Source: Durusdinium trenchii (Eukaryota > Sar > Dinophyceae > Suessiales > Symbiodiniaceae). From it: a DNA stretch of 64,000 nucleotides. Both the position numbers and the translations under genes were made by a program. The stretch lies in NCBI GenBank assembly GCA_963970005.1, contig CAXAMN010028983.1, positions 1 to 64,000 on the forward strand, given 5' to 3'. The notes below the pieces were generated by a model. The model did no database searches and was not told the DNA's origin. It saw only the letters and a list, made by a program, of their open reading frames with translations. Positions 24,401 through 33,260 of the stretch are shown piece by piece (position 1 is the stretch's first letter; each line of letters opens with the position of its first letter).

Positions 24401-27400
24401 GCTTCAGGCTCTGCCCTGACTGCACTTGCTGGTGGCGGTAGCTTTCGCAAAGCTCTTCCTTCAGGAGTTGGTTCTTTCTCTTCCCATGGTAAAGGAGGGA
24501 TCACCATGGGCACATCCTCTTCTCCTCCTGAGCCCCTTGCCCCAGTTTGCTCTGCAGGAACTGGAGGTGTTTGCATTCCTCCACTTGGCACTTCATGTTG
24601 CGGGGCTTGTGGTGCTGGCTCACCCTCAAGTGCATCCAAAGTCTCACCTGCAGCTAGGCGCTCTTGAGTCACCTCTTCAATCTCATTGCGGCTTTCTTCT
24701 TTGCCTTCCTTCGACAGGGCATAGCGCTCCACCTCCTCTGCTTCAGCATCTCTGTAGCGAAAGAAGACCTCCTCCTTGGGCAATGCCTTTGTCATTTGGA
24801 GTGGGATAGCACTTGCTGCCCTTTTGCTTGGGACAATTCGTCCTCCGAAGTTGACCTGGTACTCGAAGGATGCAGTGGTGAAGTTCTGGTAATAGGCAAG
24901 GAAGCTTCTCCATGGCCTTGCCACCCGTCTCACTGAACGCGTCAGCATCACCTGGGATCCATCACCAACTATCCACGAGTCCTGACCCTCCGTCTTTCCA
25001 AGGAACAAGCTCATCCTCCACCTTGGGTTACCTTTTCCAGACTGAGGTCGAACGAAGGCATACACGGGACATGCAAAGGGCACCAACAAACCATCATAGG
25101 CCTTGCCATGGATGAACTCATAGCTCGTTGTTCCTCTGCTAGCTTGGTACCTGTTGAGCAACCAGCAAGCATGTCGAGCGGCCCAACTCCACAAAGCATG
25201 GTTTGTGTTGTATGGCAGTCCCGTCTGATCTTTCACCTGCTCCATCAAGGTGCATGCCAAACCTCTGATCCTCTGGATAGCATTTTCAGCTAGGCTGTTT
25301 CCTGCTGAGTCTCTGACCTTGGTGGTGTACAGCCGAGTTCTCAACCCCATAGCGTGGCGACTGTTGAGAATGATCCTCAGCAAAGTGCGGATTGTCGGCT
25401 CGTTGTCTCCATACAGTCCAATCTCGACGTGTCCAAGGTTCTGCACAAAGGTCATCACCTCTCTAGCCATCAGATTGAGTTGACCTTTGGACTGCAAAGG
25501 AACTGCTCCCAGGGTTCCCGTCTGGCTGCAAGTCATGACAAGCCAAATCGTCGACTTCACCTCACGGATCCTCACTGCTTCTTGGCCCTCGTCCTGTCCA
25601 GCCTCATAGAGGTCTACCACCATGTCCTCCTCAATCTCTTGGCCTCTGTCAACATGTTGCGGGTCTCTATCCACCTCTCCAGCTTTCGTGTAAGCAAAGT
25701 CCAGAGAGATGACTGGCACACCGCCAATCCTCGAAGCTCCCGTCCTCATGTGACGGTCTGGCCTCCCACGATGTTTCAAGCATGCCTCACACCATGGTTG
25801 GTATGGGACGTGGGATAGCGCGTGTAGATCTTGAGCCTCCTGAGATGGAACTGGGATCACAGGTTGCATCCTCGGACGTCTTGCCACCTGCATCTCAGCT
25901 GCTGCCACTGCTTCTGCTGCCGCCTTTATCTCACGCTCCTTCAGGTAGCTCACCAGTCGCTGATAGCACTTCAAGCGACTGCCAGACTGACTCACCCCAA
26001 AGAAACGACACGCTGCCCTGAGTTCTCTGAGCTTGCTCACTGCAGTCAGCTCCACTTCGTTCACCATGATGTGGTCTGGCAACCCTGCTGCCAGCTCGAG
26101 CCGTCCTTCCTGGATGACTTCCTCAACTCTGGGACCAGGTTCGTCAGCCACTGGTCCATCCCCCACCTGAGGCTGCTCCTCAGCGGGAAGTTCATGCTCT
26201 CTTCTCGGCACTTCCTCATCTGGTAGCGCCTTCAACTCTGAATCCACTTCGAAGCCCATGTCCTCAGTTGCCATGGCCTCCTTCGTAAGGATGGTCAAGA
26301 TCAGGGTGTTTTCAGCTGTATTCTCGAGAGGCTCCTCCTGATCTTGTAGACCATGGAGAGATTCACACATCTCAAGCAACTGCCACTTTCCATCGACTCT
26401 TGCCAACGTAGTTCTCAGCCAGTCAACATCTCCGGGGACGCCGCCAACATACTGTGGATTCTGCATCTTCTTGCCTACATGCACGCCAGTCCAGCGGTTG
26501 TCCATCTGCTTCCAGCCAACCTGCTGTTTAACCTTCTGCTCCATCTCATTGTTCAACTTGGCCTCCAGCATCCTCACCACATGAGGTCCACAAGCAATCG
26601 CCCTCACGTAGCCCTCTGCTGTCAGGCTCTTGTTCTGCAACTTCAAGGGAATCCTCAATCTGCTTCCCTCAACTCCATAGGTCATTGCGCACTGACCTCC
26701 ATCAATGCTCCATCCTCCTTCGAGCAGCTTGCCAAAGGAAAGAATCGGTTGCGATATGCCATCCGAGAAGTGAGCCTTGTCATAGATCTGGATGTGTTTG
26801 CCATTCTCGTCTTCGAAGTGAAAGCAAACATGCCTGTAGCCTTTGGTGGCTATCGAGGTTCCTTGGGCATCTTGAAGCTTTGGCTCGTCCTCATCCGCCT
26901 CAACTCCACCTCCAAGGTAGCCACTCGGCAGGATAGTGGCGTCTGCACCTGAGTCGATGATGATGTTCACCAACTCATCACCGTCTTCCATCTCAGACTC
27001 ATTCACCATGCTCTTCACCATGTTGACATTGAGCACCAACTGCTCTCCACCATCTGAAGTCAGCTCCTCCTCACCAGCAATGCTATAGAACTGAACCACC
27101 CTCACTGCAGAAGATGTTCCTCCAGTTCCGCTCTGCCTCAAGTCGAAAACAACTGACTCCTCATCAAATTCATGTGAAACTCGTGAAACTGTTGGCACCA
27201 TCGAAATCCTCTTGATTGTGCCTGACTTCCAGGTGGTAGCTTGACTTGTAGCACCTGTCGAAGCTTGCGTTGCTGTCTCTGCATTTGTCTTGCTCTGTCC
27301 ACTCTCATCGCTGACTTGTCGAACTCGCCAGCAGTCTCGAGCCAAGTGACCTGCTTTGCCACAGGTGAAGCACGTTTTCACCGGCTGCTCTGACTTGCCT

Positions 27401-28398
27401 TTTCCTTTCTGCTGGTCACCTTTGCCACCTTTGGACTGAGCTTTTCCTCCGCCATCATAGCCCTTGCCATAGGTCTTACCTTTTGCTTTTCCCCCTTTGG
27501 GCTGATCTCCCTTACCTTTGCCCTTTCGCTCATGGTCTTTGCCCTTTCCTTTACTCTTTCCATCTCCCTTGCCCTTGATGCGGTCAATCTCCATGGGTGC
27601 AGGGCCATCTGAGCTCTCTCCACCAAGCATCATCGTGCTGCTCCATCTCAACGTGGCCGTGTCATACTGGATGACTGCCTCCCTGAGCTGCCCATAGTCC
27701 TGACTCTCTGCGACATTGAGCTGCAGCCATGTCTTGAGCTGGCCACTGACACACTTCATGAGGACCGCAAACTTGATGGTGTCCTCGAGCTTGGCCCCAG
27801 TTTTCTCGTACTCCGCATAGGCCTCTTCCAAGCGAAGCAGTTGGCCAAGGATGCTTCCCTTCCTCATGTCGAAAGGCTTCCACTCTAAAATCATCGTCAG
27901 CAAACCTAACGAACGGTTTTTCGAGGCAGGTTCAAGGCTCTTGATGAGCATTCGATAGGCCTCCATGCCATTTGAATCTTTCACCTGTCGAACTAGGGCA
28001 AGTGGACGCTGTCGGACCAATGAAGCCAACCAAGAGTAAAGGAAGGTGCTCCTCTGTCGTTCCTGGTCAGTTTGGATGCTAGGGTCAACAACCGTGTCAG
28101 GTCTCTTCCTCAGCTCCTTGAAGTCCTCCGCAAAGGCGCCGTCCATCGAGGAGAGGTACTGCTCGACGCTCCAGCTGAAGTCCCTCCATTGGCTCAGCTC
28201 TTCCTCCCTCGTCTTGGCATCGAAGTTGGCAGGCTTCGGGAGAACCCTGAACCAGTTCTTGTCCCCCTCAGGCTTGCGTCCAAGGGCCTCCGCTGCGCTC
28301 TGAGCCGCCATCGAAGCCGCTTCAGCAACCTGAATCATCCGTAGGGCAATTTCTTGGCCATCCATCTGGCCTCCAGAGGTGGGTGACCCCTGGGACAT
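21490..28398 (-). CDS. copia Gag-Pol polyprotein with membrane/coiled-coil extension
   Basis: One frame of 2302 residues. The Gag region (1 to about 450) carries a Lys/Gly-rich stretch and a CCHC zinc knuckle at C343, C346, H351, C356. The protease active site is DSGADATI from D482. The integrase has a compact H-x3-H-x6-C-x2-C zinc site near 860-880, then D900 (SLDFAY), D998 (GDNEPT) and E1038 (AENAIQ), the DDE triad. Reverse transcriptase: D1533 (LDIKDAF) and D1612/D1613 (HVDDVMF). RNase H: D1792 (YTDADW), E1833 (SSAESEL), D1868 (VDNSA). All catalytic positions are present. After RNase H (about 1925) come some 370 more residues: a hydrophobic helix at 1997-2019, a coiled-coil-like segment to about 2050, an Arg-rich part, an acidic Glu/Asp part near 2200, and a charged C-terminus. 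Gag and Pol share one frame, so Gag excess must arise by another route than frameshifting. Start chosen at ATG 28398, 178 bp inside the LTR edge. Confidence 0.96.
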   Translation of the reverse strand: MSQGSPTSGGQMDGQEIALRMIQVAEAASMAAQSAAEALGRKPEGDKNWFRVLPKPANFDAKTREEELSQWRDFSWSVEQYLSSMDGAFAEDFKELRKRPDTVVDPSIQTDQERQRSTFLYSWLASLVRQRPLALVRQVKDSNGMEAYRMLIKSLEPASKNRSLGLLTMILEWKPFDMRKGSILGQLLRLEEAYAEYEKTGAKLEDTIKFAVLMKCVSGQLKTWLQLNVAESQDYGQLREAVIQYDTATLRWSSTMMLGGESSDGPAPMEIDRIKGKGDGKSKGKGKDHERKGKGKGDQPKGGKAKGKTYGKGYDGGGKAQSKGGKGDQQKGKGKSEQPVKTCFTCGKAGHLARDCWRVRQVSDESGQSKTNAETATQASTGATSQATTWKSGTIKRISMVPTVSRVSHEFDEESVVFDLRQSGTGGTSSAVRVVQFYSIAGEEELTSDGGEQLVLNVNMVKSMVNESEMEDGDELVNIIIDSGADATILPSGYLGGGVEADEDEPKLQDAQGTSIATKGYRHVCFHFEDENGKHIQIYDKAHFSDGISQPILSFGKLLEGGWSIDGGQCAMTYGVEGSRLRIPLKLQNKSLTAEGYVRAIACGPHVVRMLEAKLNNEMEQKVKQQVGWKQMDNRWTGVHVGKKMQNPQYVGGVPGDVDWLRTTLARVDGKWQLLEMCESLHGLQDQEEPLENTAENTLILTILTKEAMATEDMGFEVDSELKALPDEEVPRREHELPAEEQPQVGDGPVADEPGPRVEEVIQEGRLELAAGLPDHIMVNEVELTAVSKLRELRAACRFFGVSQSGSRLKCYQRLVSYLKEREIKAAAEAVAAAEMQVARRPRMQPVIPVPSQEAQDLHALSHVPYQPWCEACLKHRGRPDRHMRTGASRIGGVPVISLDFAYTKAGEVDRDPQHVDRGQEIEEDMVVDLYEAGQDEGQEAVRIREVKSTIWLVMTCSQTGTLGAVPLQSKGQLNLMAREVMTFVQNLGHVEIGLYGDNEPTIRTLLRIILNSRHAMGLRTRLYTTKVRDSAGNSLAENAIQRIRGLACTLMEQVKDQTGLPYNTNHALWSWAARHACWLLNRYQASRGTTSYEFIHGKAYDGLLVPFACPVYAFVRPQSGKGNPRWRMSLFLGKTEGQDSWIVGDGSQVMLTRSVRRVARPWRSFLAYYQNFTTASFEYQVNFGGRIVPSKRAASAIPLQMTKALPKEEVFFRYRDAEAEEVERYALSKEGKEESRNEIEEVTQERLAAGETLDALEGEPAPQAPQHEVPSGGMQTPPVPAEQTGARGSGGEEDVPMVIPPLPWEEKEPTPEGRALRKLPPPASAVRAEPEAKRARHEEGAGSSSSAKTHQLNVERRVEKVCLEDETMYHLDEVVDVEALAIEDGEDDVEDLVPGAIPEELWSDEPLFRTPPEPLPEVDMLANKVEEQRLMRMGVLENLKMEDFWLDRLTTRFVHDWRVKLYVPSEGPPRKRWLRRSRMVAREYANDKRDDVFSPASGHNVLRVLPALFLNSVVNNVVMEGEYGPPVIGALDIKDAFLQVEQERPLQISTALGRYKVLKNLPGQRIGAKAWYEHLRGYLADELNFEFDVINPCLGKQGDGQSLVCILIHVDDVMFTGRQKAVEDFVTKLKEKLEVDVAMVREYGQEFSFLKRKYIYVEDGLLIKPGQYASNIIKTYEDHFGPARKQKLPATSDIQDADGSNLASPEDAAIFRSIVGMGIYLAQERMDVAFVVKELASRMSSPTEISLLKAQKFVGYLKETESQHILLPLPQRGQGMNMRSHELWILESYTDADWSGNRATRKSTSSSVHALNGMIIYSTSRGQKVVSLSSAESELHALVAGACDGICLKHVIEFLTGEQVQHVCWVDNSATRQIACKRGAGRLRHISGKLLWCQDRVANGSLEVKQIGTAYNLADIGTKPLSKVRLRLLLFWCHARDGDGERVGEKEHQQFQEQHVEKGKIMKVAKYLNRLMMVSGLELAAGETTDMVMIEPNYKIPFYMLIFIIVIGALVFGAMLLWNKFQKLERRVDMLQAYVTQLEAEKETKSREESMAQDFMERIYRGLIFAGGHVEASSVASTDWDYLQYLEAVNRKHEGLRLRQRWRDQERIRGERGGSLERRRIPNLTADQRAMVEGHGTTAMGAAPHEGEEDLSGENLSGDTVSIRLDSGEVVTIPVEYVEATTVGHDVGSSRDTPMAPEPEPVPAAEGEESDESMEDGSDQDGPPRTHTADWEPDRVEIPVAQFQVYNKAVTRADLVAREELLKIEALWYHAVRVKDSELESQMYRAMEDTFPYMDPVNPLN

Positions 28399-28562
28399 GG
28401 ACCAACCTTCGTGCCTTCCTCACCTTCAAGGGCCTCCGAGATCAGGTGGATGTGGTCCTGCGGGCGTAGTGATCGTGTAGTCGAGGGAGCCACTAGCTAT
28501 GATTGCCTATGGCGTGGCACGCTCAACCTGGAGCCTCCACTCCCACCTAAGGGAGCTTCTCA

Positions 28563-28575
28563 GGCTCCGCTACCA
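28563..28575 (-). promoter_or_regulatory. primer binding site, initiator-Met tRNA type
   Basis: Directly beside the 5' LTR the minus strand reads TGGTAGCGGAGCC. The first bases pair with the CCA end and acceptor stem of a typical eukaryotic initiator tRNA-Met (which would give TGGTAGCAGAG), with one G:U-type difference. Initiator-Met priming is usual for Ty1/copia. The host tRNA sequence is not in this window. Confidence 0.75.
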
Positions 28576-28677
28576 TGCGGACCTTTTCCTTGAGATGCAA
28601 CGGCCTTGTTTGGTACACTTCTCATTTGTGCTGTGTCATCTTGAATGACATGTGAGCGCGTTTCTCCATGTTACGCA
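28576..28677 (-). repeat. 5' LTR of copia element (102 bp)
   Basis: Second copy of the 102-bp LTR, flanked outside by GAATC. It must hold the element's promoter; no TATA-like box was evident. Confidence 0.95.
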
Positions 28678-28682
28678 GAATC
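28678..28682. repeat. target-site duplication, right copy
   Basis: GAATC, identical to 21335-21339. Confidence 0.9.
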
Positions 28683-29134
28683 TAATTAGTTCCCATGGCA
28701 GCTTGCTACTTGTTCTTCAATCTTAACATATCTTAACTGAACGAAAGGTGGTCCTCCCAAAGGACTTTGCATGGAGTCACCTCAATTCCATGTTGACTTT
28801 GGGGTTTGGGCAAAGCTTTGCACAGCCCAGGTTGGATGAAACGCAGGAGGATCAGCAACCTGAACTTGATGGGCCCAAACAGTGAACGAAAGACCTATAC
28901 AAGCTTGTTTTCACTGTGCGGTTACCGGCCACTCAGCAAGTTCTCAACCAATCCACTAACTCGTCTAACGTCTTAACCTCCTCGGGCACCAAAGAAAAAA
29001 ACATACAAAAACATATATTTCATCCACGAAACATCATAAACCATATAGAACTCCATGCAACAAACACATAAGCCATCCAAAGAAATGAAAGAGCCCAGTC
29101 TTTTCTCCCTTAAGCCACGCCATCGAAAAACGTG

Positions 29135-29220
29135 GTCCCCGTGCTGCTACTTCGAGTCGAGGAGGTGGTGCTGGTCGCTGTCCTAGTCGCCGACTGATGC
29201 GAGGAGGAGTTGCTGGACAG
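29135..29220 (-). CDS. Ser/Thr-rich exon
   Basis: Opens after TTCAG at 29221: LSSNSSSHQSATRTATSTTS followed by STRSSSTG. Same composition as the array at 18.6-21.2 kb. The donor is uncertain. This exon and 21177-21231 bracket the copia insertion. Confidence 0.5.
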
Positions 29221-29679
29221 CTGAAGGCTATAACAGGCTGAAGAAGAAGAAACACGCCGGGCTCACCTGCTCTTGAATCAGTTGCTATGAGATGATGAGT
29301 TGCTGGTCTTTAATCAGCATGTCTGGTCAGGACATATCAATAAGTGCAAAATCCTGACCATGGTTACCATGGTTGACCCCAATGTGAAGTCTGGGGGCAT
29401 GCTTGAGTGAACAAATCCGAACACGATCACCAAAAGAGTGATCTCTTGCTGCTGCGGAATTAGACATACTACATCATACTACACTTAGTCTAAATCACTT
29501 CGGAACAATACATGAATCTGGTGAGGCAGGTCCAAGAAATGAGCCCTTCCAATTAGTCCGTCGGATTTTTGCCTCCAACATTCAAAGACCAGTGGGGGGG
29601 ATCCCAGTTGCGCCCAACGGGGCCCAACCCGCCGGGTTTTCCGTGGGTCACGGTCGAGACGCTGGCTGGTCAGGGTGAC

Positions 29680-29727
29680 CGTGCTCTGCGTCACCGAGGT
29701 CGCTGTGACGCTGGTGTCGGTCGCCGT
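29680..29727 (-). CDS. Thr/Val/Ser-rich exon
   Basis: CTCCAG|ACGG to ACG|GTCACC frames exactly 16 codons, TATDTSVTATSVTQST. It resembles O-glycosylated linkers and continues the Ser/Thr-rich series on the minus strand. Confidence 0.55.
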
Positions 29728-30174
29728 CTGGAGGAGTCAAAGAGTCGGAACGGTTGTGGAGGGTGTAGGGGTTTGGTTGGTTTCATGAGGATTCACAAAG
29801 CGAAAGTGGTGGATATGTCCAATAAGTCGGTGTTCACCTTTCTTGTCTGGAACAGGGGATATATTATACAGGGTTCTTGCATAGTGACATCGTGTGGAAC
29901 ATGGCCAGCATGTGGAGGTAAAACATTCTTCAGGTCAATGGCACTGCTCAGAAGATGGTCGAATCCATACAGAAAGCACTCCATATCACAAATGGCATCC
30001 GTATGGAAACAAGAGTATTTGCTGCACACACACAGACAAACATACTGTAATTGCACACGCACACGCAAGTTCCACAACTTTCTTTACATTACCTAGAAAT
30101 ATGTTACTGATATGTCCATAGGTACCATAATAGTATGCCATGAGTTTCACCTTACACCCTAGGACACCCGCAGC

Positions 30175-30330
30175 TGCCGGCCAATGTGGTGGTCGTCACG
30201 ACAGGGACGATGCAATCATCCAGGCCGTCGTTGTTGGCATCTGGGCCGCTGATGGGCTCAGGACACTCCTGCTTCGACTGATGGACGAGCTCAGCTTGGC
30301 GCTCCGCCAAGCAAACAACGGTGAAAGAGA
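30175..30330 (-). CDS. Asp/Asn-rich Ca-binding-like exon with Thr linker
   Basis: The minus strand encodes ECPEPISGPDANNDGLDDC, then IVPVVTTTTLAGSCGC. The DANNDGLDD core resembles TSP type-3 or dockerin-type calcium loops, and TTTT starts a linker. Boundaries are approximate. A degenerate cousin (GPDADSGSG) occurs at 7268-7315. Likely extracellular, between the Cys-rich exon at 30.7 kb and the Ser/Thr exons. Confidence 0.45.
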
Positions 30331-30640
30331 TGGGACCTGGACCAACAGTAGATAAAATAACTGTAGAACTTGAATGTCCACTTGAATGATATAGGTCAAG
30401 CATATATGAATGCATATCTATATTTGGCCCTATTTGCTGTGAGGGGCCAGCACCCTGACAGGGGGTTGCAGTTCAGAAAAGGTTCTTCTTACCACAAAGA
30501 AGAAATGATCCAGAACCAAACATTCACGACCTTTCACGTCATTCACCTGTCACAAGCTTGCGAAGGCCACCGGGGCTCCATCGGTCTTGCGCGCTTGTTG
30601 TTTCGCGCTTTGCGTCACCGTCCTGACTCGAGTAAGGCAC

Positions 30641-30715
30641 ATTGGATGCCTCGATGGTGCCGCTGCCACAAGCACAGCAAACTTCCGTTGCATCGTAGCC
30701 ATCCACTGCATAGTC
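30641..30715 (-). CDS. Cys-rich 'CCACG' exon
   Basis: GACAG|GACT (30716) to AAT|GTGCCT (30640) frames exactly 25 codons, DYAVDGYDATEVCCACGSG plus six residues. From memory, the (Y)D..DF.A...CCACGGG pattern is a frequent disulphide-rich extracellular module in dinoflagellate proteins. Its first half (W.D..G..C) should lie in an upstream exon that I did not find. Confidence 0.55.
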
Positions 30716-31086
30716 CTGTCGACCGTGGACCCTTGAGGTGACCGGTGGATGAGGTGAGGATAGGTGAAGAAGGTCGACTGGAAAATCGAATGCATGCCTG
30801 GATCGACAAAGCATGGGTAGCTGAAAGGAGCTCTTGCGGCCCTGGAGGGATAGCAAAAACAGACCCAAGATGATCATGTCATGTTTTGGGGTGGTTCCAT
30901 GTTCCACAAAACTTGATGTTGGCTGAAAACATCTGTCGCATATCACAGATCTGCATGCTCTGTGCGTGGATTTCAGCCGTACCCAATATATACCCATGTC
31001 AAACAACTTGACAAGCAATCCTTTTGACAACAAAGGAAAAAGACTCCATTGAAACATTGAATAGATACATTCCAACATCAGCTGCA

Positions 31087-31869
31087 TTCCTTCGTTTCAT
31101 CGAAGGGCACTTCGCAAAGGCACAATTCACAATGTAGGCCACTGAGTCTGGTATTGTCAAACTCATCTAAGAACTGCAATTGCTAGGGGCAAATTCTCCA
31201 ATGTGGGTCGCTGAGTCTGGTATGGTCAAGCTCGTCAAAGAGCTGCAGTATTCAACGCGCAAAATCTAATGCAGGTCAGTAAGGTGGGGATGGTCAAGTT
31301 GGTCAAGGACCTGCAATGGCTAAAGGCACCATCACTAATATGGGTGACGGAGTTGGGGACAATCAAGTTGGCCAACTGTTCGCAACCTTGACTAACTAAA
31401 GGCGCTACTAAAGGCCATACTGGGTGGCACCAGTCATTTCCACTGCTTCTTCTGCCTGTAGAGCTGTGGATCTCAGTGCTTTTCACCCTACTCTTCGATT
31501 TGTTGGCAGTACAAAAGAATAGAACAATCCAAACGTAAGGCATAGAAAGCTACTTCGCCAAGAGAAACAACACTTGATTACAGGAAGAGCTTGTGCAGAA
31601 GAGGGCAGAATTGAAGAAACACCGGCAGAACCACAGGAGTGATCGGGCAAACCAAACTAGACAAAGGAACTTTAGAATGATAACCAAGTCATGAGACCTT
31701 GGTTTTAGAACGTTATTAGAGCGACCCATGGCCCATGACGGGTCGACTTCTAAACAAGTTTCATGAAAACATTCAGAGGTCTGGAGTCTTAGGTCATGAA
31801 ACTTCGCTTGCGCTCAAAGACCAGTGGCACATCTGTCTCCATTTCTATGCCGGCTTTTCCAGGCGGATA
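31087..31869. other. no supported gene
   Basis: Contains a loosely repeated phrase (GTCAAGTTGGTCAA.. / CTGCAATGGCTAAAGGC) at 31.2-31.4 kb, which reads on the minus strand as a leucine-rich-like frame (31235-31543) with no firm motif. Confidence 0.4.
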
Positions 31870-32333
31870 TCACACTTCGAACTTGGGTTTTCAGTTATAT
31901 TCAGTTGTCACGATGGGAAGGAAGGTGATGGAACGGCATGGTGAAAGGTCCGAAAACTTGAAGGTGTTTCAACATTGAAAGTTGTCATCTGCAGAAACAC
32001 GCGAGCGACTGCGGTGAAAGGCTGCAAAAAACGCGTGGCTGCTGCAAGTGGCTGAAAGGAAAAAGGTTTGGGGGAAGTATCACGAACCACCATGGAAACA
32101 AACAGCAAAAGTGGACAGCGTGTGCAACAGTTGTTCGGCAGGTACACACTGAGACGTCTCTCAGTGCTTCCCCTCCAGCGACTTAGCTTCGTTGGGCAAG
32201 GTTCGTCGCTGGAGGCCTTGCCCCCCTGCCTGTGATGAATTCACATCAATGGAAAAAGAAAGGAACGATCTCGGTGGTAGTGGAAAGGTGAAAAGGTGGA
32301 AAACCCTTAGAGCCAGGGTGTGACACACACACA
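31870..32333. repeat. long direct repeat, copy A
   Basis: Begins TCACACTTCG and ends GGGTGTGACACAC. It matches 32794-33247 with about four substitutions and one 8-bp insertion (AAAAGGTG at about 32291). The ends TCACAC and GTGTGA are inverted. No coding content recognised. Confidence 0.9.
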
Positions 32334-32793
32334 ACACGCCGTGATCGGCGCACAGAGCGAGCGGTGGAAAACGCAAGTCTTTTTTCTCAAAAACCGCCTG
32401 CACGCGTGCAGGTCATGCCCTTTTTGGGCGTAGAGGTCGACCAAAGCTTCAGCCGCAGCGGTAGCATGAAAATTAATTAGCTTGAAAAATTGGCATGCAT
32501 TGTAATCTCCGGGGTGTGAGCATGCATGCGTTGATCGTCGGTCAAATGGCTGCGGGTGGGAAATTAAATTGAAGTTGGAGAAAACGCAGCAATGCACAAC
32601 ACGAATGAATGTCGGAGCGTTGAGTGGAAAGTTCCTCGCTTATAGCCCGGCGGCTCGAAAATCAGGGAATTCAGGGATAAAATGGAAAACGTGGGGTCAG
32701 TTATAAGAAAGAAAAAACGATGCTTTCCGGAATGATAGCAGCGCCTCCTTTCGGAGGGTCACACCCAGTACCCGAGTGGGAAGACTGAGCGGG

Positions 32794-33260
32794 TCACACT
32801 TCGAACTTGGGTTTTCAGTTATATTCAGTTGTCACGATGGGAAGGAAGGTGATGGAACGGCATGGTGAAAGGTCCGAAAACTTGAAGGTGTTTCAACATT
32901 GAAAGTTGTCATCTGCAGAAACACGCGAGCGACTGCGGTGAAAGGCTGCAAAAAACGCGTGGCTGCTGCAAGTGGCTGAAAGGAAAAAGGTTTGGGGGAA
33001 GTATCATGAACCACCATGGAAACAAACAGCAAAAGTGGACAGCGTGTGCAACAGTTGTTCGGCAGGTACACACTGAGACGTCTCTCAGTGCTTACCCTCC
33101 AGCGACTTAGCTTCGTTGGGCAAGGTTCGTCGCTGGAGGCTTTGCCCCCCTGCCTGTGATGAATTCACATCAATGGAAAAAGAAAGGAACGATCTCGGTG
33201 GTAGTGGAAAGGTGGAAAACCCTTAGAACCAGGGTGTGACACACACACACACACACACAC
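32794..33260. repeat. long direct repeat, copy B
   Basis: Second copy, offset 924 bp from copy A, ending in an expanded CA microsatellite (33239-33260). The approximately 460-bp spacer between copies shows no gene. Confidence 0.9.

Larger units (their letters stand above)
21340..28677 (-). mobile_element. complete Ty1/copia LTR retrotransposon
   Basis: A 7338-bp element read from the minus strand. It has two 102-bp LTRs with TG...CA ends that differ at one position (A at 21422 versus G in the other copy), GAATC duplicated on both sides, a primer site beside the 5' LTR, a polypurine tract beside the 3' LTR, and one open Gag-Pol frame of 2302 codons. The domain order protease, integrase, RT, RNase H defines Ty1/copia. 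Near-identical LTRs and an unbroken frame imply a recent insertion, possibly still active. It lies between Ser/Thr-rich exons in the same orientation as those exons. The very short LTRs and the long C-terminal extension of the polyprotein are unusual for the class. Confidence 0.97.

Noticed and set aside
21624-28344. Many plus-strand and shifted minus-strand frames within the copia element
   Set aside because: They are shadows of the 2302-codon Gag-Pol frame.
31908-33071. Two almost identical 79-residue minus-strand frames (31908-32147 and 32832-33071) as a gene pair
   Set aside because: They differ by one residue because they lie in the direct repeats A and B. There is no start context, domain or selection signal beyond the DNA identity.
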